Source of the DNA: Shimwellia blattae DSM 4481 = NBRC 105725 | GTDB taxonomy: Bacteria; Pseudomonadota; Gammaproteobacteria; Enterobacterales; Enterobacteriaceae | Direction of reading: 5' to 3' | Assembly (NCBI RefSeq): GCF_000262305.1 | Contig: NC_017910.1 | Location: 3,410,001-3,474,000, forward strand | Length of the DNA: 64,000 bases | Part shown: positions 34,361-42,973 of the stretch, in pieces | How the letters are laid out: the number at the start of each line of letters is the position of its first letter | Numbering within the stretch: position 1 is the stretch's first letter | The notes under the pieces: model-generated | What the model was told of the DNA's origin: nothing | The model's input: only the letters and a program-made list of their open reading frames with translations | Database searches by the model: none | Translations under genes and position numbers: made by a program

Positions 34361-34390
34361 AAAAAACCCGCTCCGGCGGGTTTTTTTATT
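34361..34390 (+). terminator. rpsT terminator
   Basis: AAACCCGC and GCGGGTTT form the stem around a short TCCG loop, followed by a run of seven T residues. The A-run on the other side means it could also act on nhaR transcripts arriving from the right. Confidence 0.88.
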
Positions 34391-34404
34391 TCTTCCTTCT
34401 GCTG

Positions 34405-35307
34405 CTACCCGGCCAGCGCCGGCTCAAACAGCGCCCGGTAATCCCGGTTGCAGATCCGCTGCACCGCAGGATGCTGGATCATCCGCCCGGCAAAAATCGC
34501 GTGGTACTCTTCCATCACGTTATCGATGCGCCCAATCTCCACAATGCTTTTGTCGTCGTAAAACTCATTATGGTACAGGGTGGGTGCCACAAAAATCGCG
34601 TTATGGGCGGCGCCAAACGCCTTCATCAGTGCCGCATCGTCGAACTCGCCTAAGATCTGCACATTCAGCCCCTGGGAGTTTATCCAGTTGAGCAGCTTGC
34701 GCCCCAGCATGGAGCGCCGCCCCGGGATCAGCAACCGACGCTCCTCCAGGCAGGCCGGGAACGGCAGGTCCGGCGGCGGGTTCTGGCTCCAGAAGCTGAC
34801 GCTGCATTCGCCAATCTTAATTGAGAACAGCCCCTCCTGCTGGGTGGAGTCAATAGCGCAGTCGGAGATAATCATATCCAGCTTGTGCTGGCTCAGTTGC
34901 TCCAGCAGCAGCTCGTGGGTCGACTCAAAACAGCGCAGGTGGATCTGCTCGTCATCGGTTACCGCGCCGTCCAGCACCCGGCTGACCAGATGTTTGGAGA
35001 GCGCATCCGCAACGCCCACATCAAAAATCAGGTGGGACTCTTTGCGGTAGTTCACAATATCGAGCATTTCCTGGCTTAGGGTGAACATTCTGTCTGCGTA
35101 GCGGAACACCAGTTGCCCCAGCTCAGAGGGCTCAAGCCCCCTGCCCTTACGCTTAAACAGCTTCCCCTGCAAACGCTCTTCCAGGGCTTTAATCTGCCCG
35201 GTGATGGTTTGCGGCGTCAGATACAGCGCCTCTGCGGCGCCGACCACTGAGCCTTCCCGGCAGACGTGCCAGAAGTAATAGAGATGGTTGTAGTTAATAT
35301 GCGACAT
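34405..35307 (-). CDS. nhaR: LysR-type activator NhaR
   Basis: Sodium-responsive activator of nhaA, 300 residues from MSHINYNHLYYFWHVCREGS; an ATG two codons upstream is less well placed to the GGAG site. The winged helix (residues 5-65) includes SVVGAAEALYLTPQTITGQI. The effector domain follows with FDVGVADALSKHLVSRVL and PGRRSMLGRKLLNW. It lies 15 bp downstream of nhaA, the same operon order as in E. coli. Confidence 0.96.
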   Translation of the reverse strand: MSHINYNHLYYFWHVCREGSVVGAAEALYLTPQTITGQIKALEERLQGKLFKRKGRGLEPSELGQLVFRYADRMFTLSQEMLDIVNYRKESHLIFDVGVADALSKHLVSRVLDGAVTDDEQIHLRCFESTHELLLEQLSQHKLDMIISDCAIDSTQQEGLFSIKIGECSVSFWSQNPPPDLPFPACLEERRLLIPGRRSMLGRKLLNWINSQGLNVQILGEFDDAALMKAFGAAHNAIFVAPTLYHNEFYDDKSIVEIGRIDNVMEEYHAIFAGRMIQHPAVQRICNRDYRALFEPALAG

Positions 35308-35322
35308 GCGCATGGCTCCCTG

Positions 35323-36498
35323 CTATGTCCGCTCAGTGCGCGATAAGCGGCATTTAAGCAAACTGTATCCCACCACGGCGGCCAGTAATGACCCCACCAG
35401 AATCCCCAGCTTCGCCTGGGTCAGCAACTGCGCATCCACACTGGCAAACGCCAGGGTGGAAATGAAAATCGACATGGTAAAGCCGATACCGCACAGCACC
35501 CCCACGGCAACAATATCGCTGAACTGCGTGCCCTGCGGCAGGGATGCCAGCTTCAGTTTAATGGCTAACCAGCAAAACAGAGTGATCCCTAATGGCTTAC
35601 CGAGCAGCAGGCCGCCAATGATACCGGCAGGCAGAATGGAGCCTAAATCACTCAGTGAGACGCCCTGGAGCGACACCCCGGCATTGGCAAATGCAAACAG
35701 CGGCAGAATAACAAACGCCACCCACGGGTGCAGCACATGCTCCAGCGACTCAGACGGCGAGTGGCCATTTTTCTTTTTCAGCGGAATAAAGAACCCGATA
35801 ACCACCCCGGCAAGCGTGGCGTGGACACCAGACTTCAGCACCGCCACCCACAGCACCAGCCCCACCAGCAGATACACATCAACCCGGCGCACATTAAAAA
35901 TATTCAGCAGCGCCAGACCCGCAATCGCCATCCCGGCTACCACCAGCGACAGCACAGACAACTCATGGGTGTAGAACAGGGCAATAATCACAATGGCCCC
36001 GAGATCGTCAATAATCGCCAGCGCCATCAGGAAGACTTTCAGGCTCAGCGGAACCCGGTTGCCCAGCAGCGCCAGAACCCCGAGGGCAAACGCGATATCG
36101 GTCGCCGCCGGGATAGCCCACCCGCTGCTGGTTACCGGATCTGCGGCGTTAAAAGCCAGGTAGATAAGCGCCGGGACCAGCATTCCCCCCGTGGCGGCCA
36201 CCACCGGGAACACGGCCTGCCGGCAAGTCGCCAGCGAGCCTGCCATCATCTCGCGCTTGATCTCAAGGCCAATTAACAAAAAGAAGATGGCCATCAGGGC
36301 GTCGTTCACCCACAGCAGCAGGTTTTTATTGATCTCCAGGGTGCCGAACTGCATGGCAACCGGGATATTCAGGAAAGACTGATACCCTCCGGCGGTCCAC
36401 GGCAGGTTGGCCATCAGCATCGCCAGCACGGCGGCAATAATCAGCACAATGCCGGAGGAAATATCACTTTTTAAAAAACGAGTCAGGCATTTTATCAT
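35323..36498 (-). CDS. nhaA: Na+/H+ antiporter NhaA
   Basis: Twelve-helix inner-membrane antiporter, 391 residues (E. coli 388), exporting Na+ or Li+ for two H+. The paired catalytic aspartates lie in MALAIIDDLGAIVIIALFY near residues 163-164. The pH-sensor region includes LKSGVHATLAGVVIG near 225, and the conserved PAATDIAFALGVLALLG (near 129) is present. The start MIKCLTRFLKSDISSG fits the family. Confidence 0.97.
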   Translation of the reverse strand: MIKCLTRFLKSDISSGIVLIIAAVLAMLMANLPWTAGGYQSFLNIPVAMQFGTLEINKNLLLWVNDALMAIFFLLIGLEIKREMMAGSLATCRQAVFPVVAATGGMLVPALIYLAFNAADPVTSSGWAIPAATDIAFALGVLALLGNRVPLSLKVFLMALAIIDDLGAIVIIALFYTHELSVLSLVVAGMAIAGLALLNIFNVRRVDVYLLVGLVLWVAVLKSGVHATLAGVVIGFFIPLKKKNGHSPSESLEHVLHPWVAFVILPLFAFANAGVSLQGVSLSDLGSILPAGIIGGLLLGKPLGITLFCWLAIKLKLASLPQGTQFSDIVAVGVLCGIGFTMSIFISTLAFASVDAQLLTQAKLGILVGSLLAAVVGYSLLKCRLSRTERT

Positions 36499-36698
36499 TA
36501 TCAGTATCCACTCCCTTTACTACGGATTACTTCGGATTTTTCGATGATAAGCCATTAAGTAACTCGATAATATTAGCTTATTCAGCATAATAAGATCGTA
36601 AATACCGAAGAATAATCCCGGACACCCCGGAAGTTACGGTATTGAATACATATTCTTTTCCGAGCAGTGCTGCCGCCTCAGGCGCCGCGCCCGGGGAC

Positions 36699-36726
36699 AA
36701 AAAAGCCCGGCACTGATGTCCGGGCT
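36699..36726 (-). terminator. dnaKJ terminator
   Basis: On the minus strand AGCCCGG pairs with CCGGGCT and is followed by six T residues, about 20 bp after the dnaJ stop. The remaining 36499-36698 is AT-rich nhaA promoter region with no gene seen; the mokC/hok-type locus found here in E. coli is absent. Confidence 0.85.
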
Positions 36727-36746
36727 GGGAATGTAAACGCAGACCG

Positions 36747-37886
36747 TTAGCGAGTCAGATCATCGAAGAACTTTTTCACCCCATCAAAGAAGCTCTTTGA
36801 ACGGGGGCTGTTGTGTTCACCGGTCGGGCCGCCGAAGCTGTCCTGCAGCTCCTGTAGCAGGGTTTTCTGTTTCTCATTCAGCCCTACCGGGGTTTCTACA
36901 ACTACCCGGCACAGCAGATCACCCTGAGCGCCACCGCGCACAGATTTAACCCCTTTACCGCGCATGCGGAACAGTTTGCCGGTCTGGGTTTCAGACGGCA
37001 CTTTCAGGTTCACGCGGCCATCCAGGGTCGGCACTTCGATTTCACCGCCCAGGGCAGCCATGGTGAAGTTAATCGGCACTTCGCAGTACAGGTTATTACC
37101 TTCACGCTCAAAAATCGGATGCTGTTTTACCTGGACCTGAACATACAGATCGCCTGCCGGAGCCCCATGCTCACCCGCTTCGCCTTCACCGGCCAGACGG
37201 ATACGGTCGCCGGTATCCACACCCGCCGGGATTTTAACCGACAGGGTTTTGTTCTTCTCAACCCGGCCATGCCCATGACATTTGTTGCACGGATCTTTGA
37301 TAATCGTACCGCGTCCCTGGCAGTGCGGGCACGCCTGCTGCACGGTGAAGAAGCCCTGGCGCATCTGAACCTGGCCGGCACCGTGACAGGTGGGGCAGGT
37401 CTGGGGCTTGGAGCCCGCTTTCGCGCCGCTGCCGTGACAGACATCGCACTCTTCCAGGGTCGGGATACGGATCTCTTTAGTAACCCCACGCACGGCTTCT
37501 TCGAGGGTTAGCTCCATGTTGTAGCGCAGATCGGCACCACGGGATGCGCGCTGGCGGCGTCCGCCACCGAAAATATCGCCAAACACATCGCCAAAGATAT
37601 CGCCAAAATCAGCGCCGCCGCCAAAACCACCGCCGAAGCCGCCACCGCCCATGCCGCCCTGCTCAAATGCCGCATGGCCGTACTGGTCGTAGGCTGCGCG
37701 CTTCTGATCGTCGGTGAGGATCTCGTAGGCTTCTTTTACTTCTTTAAATTTGGTTTCGGCGTCTTTATCTCCCTGGTTACGGTCCGGGTGATATTTCATT
37801 GCCAGGCGCTTATAGGCCTTTTTAATTTCACGCTCTTCTGCGGTTTTTGAAACGCCTAAAACCTCGTAGTAGTCTCTCTTCGCCAT
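36747..37886 (-). CDS. dnaJ: Co-chaperone DnaJ
   Basis: Hsp40 of 379 residues that stimulates DnaK ATPase and delivers substrates. The J domain (1-70) holds the HPD motif in MKYHPDRNQGDKDAE. It is followed by a Gly/Phe linker (GGGGFGGGFGGG, then DFGDIFGDVFGDIFGGG). A zinc domain has four CxxCxGxG repeats (CDVCHGSGAKAG, CPTCHGAGQV, CPHCQGRGTI, CNKCHGHGRV). Two beta-sandwich domains complete it. Cotranscribed with dnaK, separated by 223 bp. Confidence 0.98.
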   Translation of the reverse strand: MAKRDYYEVLGVSKTAEEREIKKAYKRLAMKYHPDRNQGDKDAETKFKEVKEAYEILTDDQKRAAYDQYGHAAFEQGGMGGGGFGGGFGGGADFGDIFGDVFGDIFGGGRRQRASRGADLRYNMELTLEEAVRGVTKEIRIPTLEECDVCHGSGAKAGSKPQTCPTCHGAGQVQMRQGFFTVQQACPHCQGRGTIIKDPCNKCHGHGRVEKNKTLSVKIPAGVDTGDRIRLAGEGEAGEHGAPAGDLYVQVQVKQHPIFEREGNNLYCEVPINFTMAALGGEIEVPTLDGRVNLKVPSETQTGKLFRMRGKGVKSVRGGAQGDLLCRVVVETPVGLNEKQKTLLQELQDSFGGPTGEHNSPRSKSFFDGVKKFFDDLTR

Positions 37887-38048
37887 CTCTTCTATCTGCC
37901 CTTTAGAGCCTGGTGCCAGGCATAGTAGTTGCTGCCAGTATTACCCGGAATGCCTGAACCGGTATTGCTAACGATATGTTTCTGGAGGGAATGGCATACC
38001 GGGGTGCAAGCTGACAATTCAAAAGCCTGTATCCGGCTCCACATGCGT

Positions 38049-38083
38049 GCACGGGCGTGGAGGAAAATCCTCTACGCCCGTGC
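38049..38083. other. dnaK-dnaJ intergenic stem-loop
   Basis: A 16-bp stem with one mismatch and a 3-nt loop (arms 38049-38064 and 38068-38083, key sequence CACGGGCGT / ACGCCCGTG). E. coli has a closely similar hairpin at this place, as I recall it. There is no T-run, so partial termination or mRNA protection between dnaK and dnaJ is likelier than a full stop. Confidence 0.7.
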
Positions 38084-38109
38084 CAGTTATCTACCCTGCA
38101 TCAGGGCGA

Positions 38110-40026
38110 TTATTTTTTGTCTTTAACTTCTTCAAACTCAGCATCAACAACATCGTCGTCTTTGCCTGCGCTCGCCTGCTCAGCGGAACCGCCAGCCTGC
38201 TGCTGTGCGTGCTGCTGCTGAGCGATCTCCATCAGTTTCTGGGAGGCTTCAGCCAGCGCCTGGATTTTCGCATCGATATCGGCTTTATCTTCACCTTTCA
38301 GCGAGGTTTCCAGTGCAGTCAGCGCGGCTTCGATAGCGGTTTTGTCATCGGCTGGCAGTTTATCGCCCGCTTCTTCAACCTGCTTACGGGTGCTGTGCAG
38401 CAGATGGTCGCCCTGGTTACGGGTCTGAACCAGCTCTTCGAATTTACGGTCAGATTCAGCGTTAGCTTCTGCATCCTGAACCATTTTTTCGATCTCTTTC
38501 TCATCCAGACCGGAAGAGGCCTTGATGGTGATCTGCTGCTCTTTACCGCTGTTTTTATCTTTCGCGGAAACGTGCAGGATACCGTCAGCATCGATGTCGA
38601 AAGTTACTTCAATCTGCGGCATACCGCGCGGCGCAGCACCGATACCGTCCAGGTTGAACTGACCCAGAGATTTGTTATCGGACGCACGTTTACGTTCACC
38701 CTGCAGCACATGGATGGTTACCGCAGACTGGTTGTCTTCAGCAGTAGAGAACACCTGGCTGTGCTTGGTCGGGATGGTGGTGTTTTTCGCAATCAGCGCT
38801 GTCATCACACCGCCCATGGTTTCGATACCCAGAGACAGCGGGGTAACGTCCAGCAGCAGAACGTCTTTAACTTCACCAGTCAGAACACCGCCCTGAACCG
38901 CAGCACCGATAGCAACGGCTTCGTCCGGGTTCACGTCTTTACGCGGCTCTTTACCAAAGAATTCAGCCACTTTCTTCTGAACCATTGGCATACGAGTCTG
39001 ACCACCAACCAGGATAACGTCGTTCACGTCAGACACAGACAGACCGGCATCCTGCAGAGCAACTTTCAGCGGCTCAATGGAACGGTTAACCAGGTCTTCG
39101 ACCAGGCTTTCCAGTTTGGCGCGCGTTACTTTGATGTTCATGTGTTTCGGACCGGTGGCATCTGCAGTGATGTACGGCAGGTTCACGTCGGTCTGCTGAG
39201 CAGAAGAGAGCTCGATCTTGGCTTTTTCAGCGGCTTCTTTCAGACGCTGCATAGCCAGCGGGTCATTACGCAGGTCAATGCCCTGATCTTTCTTGAACTC
39301 TTCTACCAGGTAGTTAATCAGACGGCTGTCGAAGTCTTCACCACCCAGGTGGGTATCACCGTTGGTTGCCAGCACTTCGAAGGTTTTTTCACCGTCAACT
39401 TCGTCGATTTCGATAATAGAGATATCGAAAGTACCACCGCCCAGGTCATAAACCGCGATAGTGCGGTTACCCACTTCTTTGTCCATGCCGTAAGCAAGGG
39501 CAGCAGCGGTCGGTTCGTTGATAATACGTTTTACTTCCAGACCGGCGATACGGCCAGCGTCTTTGGTTGCCTGGCGCTGCGCATCGTTAAAGTAAGCCGG
39601 TACAGTGATAACCGCTTCAGTTACCGGTTCACCCAGGTAATCTTCCGCCGTTTTCTTCATTTTTTTCAGCACTTCAGCAGAAATCTGCGGCGGTGCCATT
39701 TTCTGGCCTTTCACTTCCAGCCACGCATCGCCATTGTCTGCCGCAACAATTTTGTACGGCATGATAGATACGTCGCGCTGCACTTCTTCGTCCTGGAAGC
39801 GACGGCCAATCAGGCGCTTGATCGCAAACAGGGTATTCTGCGGGTTTGTCACCGCCTGACGTTTAGCAGGCTGACCAACCAGAATTTCACCGTCCTGGGT
39901 ATATGCAATGATAGAAGGCGTGGTGCGATCGCCCTCGGCGTTCTCCAGTACACGCGCAGTAGTGCCATCCATGATCGCTACACAAGAGTTGGTTGTACCC
40001 AGGTCGATACCAATAATTTTACCCAT
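38110..40026 (-). CDS. dnaK: Molecular chaperone DnaK (Hsp70)
   Basis: ATP-dependent chaperone of 638 residues as in E. coli. The N-terminal ATPase domain carries GIDLGTTNSCVAI (5-17), VYDLGGGTFDISIIEID (near 193) and VILVGGQTRMPMVQ (near 336). The linker LLLDVTPLSLG precedes the substrate-binding domain, and the helical lid ends in the conserved VVDAEFEEVKDKK. Downstream are dnaJ and a shared terminator. A heat-shock promoter lies upstream. Confidence 0.99.
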   Translation of the reverse strand: MGKIIGIDLGTTNSCVAIMDGTTARVLENAEGDRTTPSIIAYTQDGEILVGQPAKRQAVTNPQNTLFAIKRLIGRRFQDEEVQRDVSIMPYKIVAADNGDAWLEVKGQKMAPPQISAEVLKKMKKTAEDYLGEPVTEAVITVPAYFNDAQRQATKDAGRIAGLEVKRIINEPTAAALAYGMDKEVGNRTIAVYDLGGGTFDISIIEIDEVDGEKTFEVLATNGDTHLGGEDFDSRLINYLVEEFKKDQGIDLRNDPLAMQRLKEAAEKAKIELSSAQQTDVNLPYITADATGPKHMNIKVTRAKLESLVEDLVNRSIEPLKVALQDAGLSVSDVNDVILVGGQTRMPMVQKKVAEFFGKEPRKDVNPDEAVAIGAAVQGGVLTGEVKDVLLLDVTPLSLGIETMGGVMTALIAKNTTIPTKHSQVFSTAEDNQSAVTIHVLQGERKRASDNKSLGQFNLDGIGAAPRGMPQIEVTFDIDADGILHVSAKDKNSGKEQQITIKASSGLDEKEIEKMVQDAEANAESDRKFEELVQTRNQGDHLLHSTRKQVEEAGDKLPADDKTAIEAALTALETSLKGEDKADIDAKIQALAEASQKLMEIAQQQHAQQQAGGSAEQASAGKDDDVVDAEFEEVKDKK

Positions 40027-40075
40027 CTAAACGTCTCCACTAAAAATTTGTCACTGTTGTGATTATGAACCTGTA

Positions 40076-40102
40076 ATAGGGGCGAAACCCGGTGGTTTCA
40101 AG
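40076..40102 (-). promoter_or_regulatory. Sigma-32 promoter of dnaKJ
   Basis: On the minus strand CTTGAAA (40096-40102), 13 bp, then CCCCTAT (40076-40082): close to the heat-shock consensus CTTGAAA-N13/14-CCCCATnT. It stands about 50 bp upstream of the dnaK ATG. Confidence 0.85.
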
Positions 40103-40512
40103 CGCCCTGAGATTGTTTTTTTCAGGTTCACTCACTGCGTTGACTAGAAGATGGGGTCGCCGGGCGACGCATCAAGGGGGCGGGGGTAAATTTTTTTCAC
40201 CGGTATCTGTTTTCCCCGGTTAACACCAGAAGTCAACCCCGCGCCGGTAACCTCCCCCTCAGGCTCCCTGTGTATGAGGCGCCCGGCGGCCCCCCCATAC
40301 ACAGTGTGATCGACAGTCAGCAAACCCACACAATAATTCGCTCCCCCGCCATACGGCAAAAACACAGTAATAATATCGGAAATATCCGTTTCTACCCGTT
40401 TTGATCATAGACAGCGTACTTATGCCTGATTATGATGCCGCGCCCTGATGCCACCTGACCGGCGCCGGGGTTCATATTCAGTAACTAAGACAATCACTTT
40501 TCAGAGGACTTC
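40103..40512. other. dnaK-satP divergent interval: no gene identified
   Basis: 410 bp. E. coli carries yaaI and yaaW here; neither is recognisable. A 73-residue minus-strand frame at 40144-40365 has no known motif or good ribosome-binding site and is treated as chance. satP promoter elements must lie at the right end but were not defined. Confidence 0.5.
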
Positions 40513-41079
40513 ATGGGCAACACATCGTTGGCTAATCCCGCTCCCCTGGGCCTGATGGGCTTTGGCATGACCACCATTCTGCTCAATTTGCATAATATTG
40601 GCCTGTTCCCGCTGGATGGCATTATCCTGGCAATGGGTATTTTTTATGGCGGTATCGCACAAATCTTTGCCGGACTCTTAGAATTTAAAAAAGGCAACAC
40701 TTTCGGCCTGACCGCCTTCACCTCATACGGCTCGTTCTGGCTGACTCTGGTCGCCATTCTGCTGCTGCCGAAAATGGGCCTTGCGGATGCGGCCAATGGT
40801 CATTTCCTCGGCGTGTATCTGGCTATCTGGGGGGTCTTCACCCTGTTTATGTTCTTTGGCACGCTGACCGGCCCGAGGGTATTACAGTTTGTCTTCCTGA
40901 GCCTGACGGTGCTGTTCGCCCTGCTGGCGGTGGGCCACCTGGCTGATAATGAAAGCATCGTGCATATTGCGGGCTGGATTGGGCTGGTATGTGGCGCCAG
41001 TGCTATCTACCTGGCGATGGGTGAAGTGCTCAATGGTCAGTTTGGCCGTAGCGTGCTCCCCATTGGTGAAAAACACTAA
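40513..41079 (+). CDS. satP: Succinate-acetate/proton symporter SatP
   Basis: Six-helix inner-membrane carboxylate carrier of the AceTr (GPR1/FUN34/YaaH) family, 188 residues as in E. coli. The family signature NPAPLGLMGFGMTT is at residues 8-21, with GIFYGGIAQIFAGLLEFKKG and GLTAFTSYGSFWLT following. GAGG precedes the ATG by 7 nt. The single-gene unit converges on mog across a strong terminator. Confidence 0.96.
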   Translation: MGNTSLANPAPLGLMGFGMTTILLNLHNIGLFPLDGIILAMGIFYGGIAQIFAGLLEFKKGNTFGLTAFTSYGSFWLTLVAILLLPKMGLADAANGHFLGVYLAIWGVFTLFMFFGTLTGPRVLQFVFLSLTVLFALLAVGHLADNESIVHIAGWIGLVCGASAIYLAMGEVLNGQFGRSVLPIGEKH

Positions 41080-41097
41080 GCCATACCCAACATCATA

Positions 41098-41121
41098 AGC
41101 GGAGCCTGGCTCCGCTTTTTT
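41098..41121 (+). terminator. satP terminator
   Basis: AGCGGAGC and GCTCCGCT pair across a CTG loop and are followed by TTTTTTA, 20 bp after the satP stop. Confidence 0.9.
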
Positions 41122-41132
41122 ATGCCCTGCGG

Positions 41133-41711
41133 TTAGCTCCGGCGGGCACTCTTAGGCCGGAAAGCGGCAACCACCGCCTCATGGGTTTCAATATACGGGC
41201 CATCCAGCAGCTGGATACAGTACGGCACGCTGGCAAAAATCCCCTGCACCAGCACTTTCCCCTGCGCGTCTTTAAGACCTTCCAGCGTCTCCTGAATTGC
41301 CTTCGGCTGGCCGGGTAAATTAAGAATAAGCGCCTGTTTGCGAATCACCCCCACCTGGCGGGATAAAATGGCGGTAGGCACAAAGTGCAGGCTTATCTGG
41401 CGCATCTGTTCGCCGAACCCGGGCATGTGGCGGTCGGCTATCGCCAGGGTGGCATCCGGGGTAACGTCGCGCCGGGCCGGGCCCGTACCGCCGGTGGTCA
41501 GTACCAGATGGCATCCCATCTCATCAACCAGTTCACAGAGCGCCTGTTCAATCAGCGGCTGCTCGTCCGGGATCAGGCGGGTTTCCAGTTCGAAGGGGGT
41601 AGAAAGAGCGCTGCCAAGCCAGCTTTCAAGAGCGGGGATGCCTTTATCCTGGTAAACACCGCTGGAGGCGCGGTCAGAAACAGAAACCAGACCAATGCGT
41701 AATGTATTCAT
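41133..41711 (-). CDS. mog: Molybdopterin adenylyltransferase Mog
   Basis: Adenylates molybdopterin before molybdate insertion; 192 residues against 195 in E. coli. The MoaB/Mog signature LVLTTGGTGPARRDVTPDAT is near residues 70-89, with IGLVSVSDRASSGVYQDKG at the N-terminus and LNLPGQPKAIQETLEGL near 130. It lies about 108 bp downstream of talB, transcribed alike. Confidence 0.96.
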   Translation of the reverse strand: MNTLRIGLVSVSDRASSGVYQDKGIPALESWLGSALSTPFELETRLIPDEQPLIEQALCELVDEMGCHLVLTTGGTGPARRDVTPDATLAIADRHMPGFGEQMRQISLHFVPTAILSRQVGVIRKQALILNLPGQPKAIQETLEGLKDAQGKVLVQGIFASVPYCIQLLDGPYIETHEAVVAAFRPKSARRS

Positions 41712-41819
41712 AGCTATTCCGATAAATCAGGGGTTCATAGCCAATGATACACGCTGGTGCGGCGGGCAAACAGGAGGTTAATAACACGATGGCCGGAAAG
41801 CCCGGCCATCGTCACAGGG

Positions 41820-42770
41820 TTACAGCAGGTCGCCAACCATTTTTTCCAGTTTTTCCTGGTCAATGGCAAACTTGCGGATACCGTCCGCCAGTTTTTCTAC
41901 CGCCATCGGATCCTGGTTGTGCTGCCACAGGAACGCAGACTCTGTCATCCGATCCGGGCGGGCTTTCACCTCACCGGCAAATGCCAGTTTGCGCTCTACG
42001 GTGCCTTCGCTTTCAGACAGCGCTTTCAGCAGTGCCGGGGCGATAGTCAGGCGATCACAGCCCGCCAGTTCGAGGATCTCGTCAACGTTACGGAAGCTGG
42101 CGCCCATGACCACAGTTTCATAGCCGTGTTCTTTATAGTATTTGTAGATCTCGGTAACCGAGATAACGCCCGGATCTTCATGACCCGCGTACTCTTTCTT
42201 GTCGGTGTTGGCTTTATACCAGTCCATGATGCGCCCCACAAACGGGGAGATCAGGTAGACACCGGCTTCCGCACAGGCGCGCGCCTGAGCAAAAGAGAAC
42301 AGCAGCGTCAGGTTACAGTTGATGCCTTCTTTTTCCAGCTGTTCAGCAGCGCGAATGCCCTGCCAGGTGGAAGCCAGCTTGATAAGAATGCGGTCATTGC
42401 TGATACCGGCATCGTTATACATCTTGATCAGGCGTTTAGCCTTGGCAATGCTTGCCTCAGTGTCGTAAGAGAGACGCGCGTCCACCTCAGTAGAGATACG
42501 ACCCGGGATCAGTTTGAGGATTTCCAGACCAATATTTACCGCCAGACGGTCAGTTGCATCAACAACCTGCCGGGCGCGATCGCTGCTCTGGCTACGGGCC
42601 CAGGCAACAGCGTCATCAATCAGTTTACGATATTCAGGAATCTGAGCAGCGTTAAGGATAAGAGAAGGGTTGGTGGTGGCATCCTGCGGCTGATACAGCT
42701 TCATGGCAGCGATGTCTCCGGTATCAGCAACCACGGTAGTGAGCTGACGTAAGGAGGTCAATTTATCCAT
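41820..42770 (-). CDS. talB: Transaldolase TalB
   Basis: Non-oxidative pentose-phosphate enzyme, 316 residues from MDKLTSLRQLTTVVADTGDI (E. coli 317). The Schiff-base lysine is in RILIKLASTWQGIRAAE near residue 131, with QPQDATTNPSLIL near 33 and GCDRLTIAPALL near 236. In-frame ATGs at 42773 and 42791 precede the family start; the one at 42770 fits homologues best. Divergent from yaaJ. Confidence 0.96.
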   Translation of the reverse strand: MDKLTSLRQLTTVVADTGDIAAMKLYQPQDATTNPSLILNAAQIPEYRKLIDDAVAWARSQSSDRARQVVDATDRLAVNIGLEILKLIPGRISTEVDARLSYDTEASIAKAKRLIKMYNDAGISNDRILIKLASTWQGIRAAEQLEKEGINCNLTLLFSFAQARACAEAGVYLISPFVGRIMDWYKANTDKKEYAGHEDPGVISVTEIYKYYKEHGYETVVMGASFRNVDEILELAGCDRLTIAPALLKALSESEGTVERKLAFAGEVKARPDRMTESAFLWQHNQDPMAVEKLADGIRKFAIDQEKLEKMVGDLL

Positions 42771-42973
42771 CATAATAGAGATTCTCTTCAAAACGACGTG
42801 TTAGGGAGATGTAACCGGTCTTAGGGCGATGATAGCACGCCGCGCATGAGGTGCAACCACCGCATCATGCGCTGACGATGTGCTAGAATCGCGCGCCAGT
42901 CTACGTGATAACGGATGTCACATAACCCCGCTCCCCGCCATAACCGGCCAGGACGCGGATTTTCGGGAGCACA

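Noticed and set aside
38047..40062. 671-codon plus-strand frame opposite dnaK
   Set aside because: Antisense of dnaK with strong codon bias; such an opposite frame is a well-known artefact of hsp70 genes.
40144..40365. 73-codon minus-strand frame upstream of dnaK
   Set aside because: No recognisable family, no good ribosome-binding site, and it does not resemble yaaI or yaaW, which occupy this place in E. coli.
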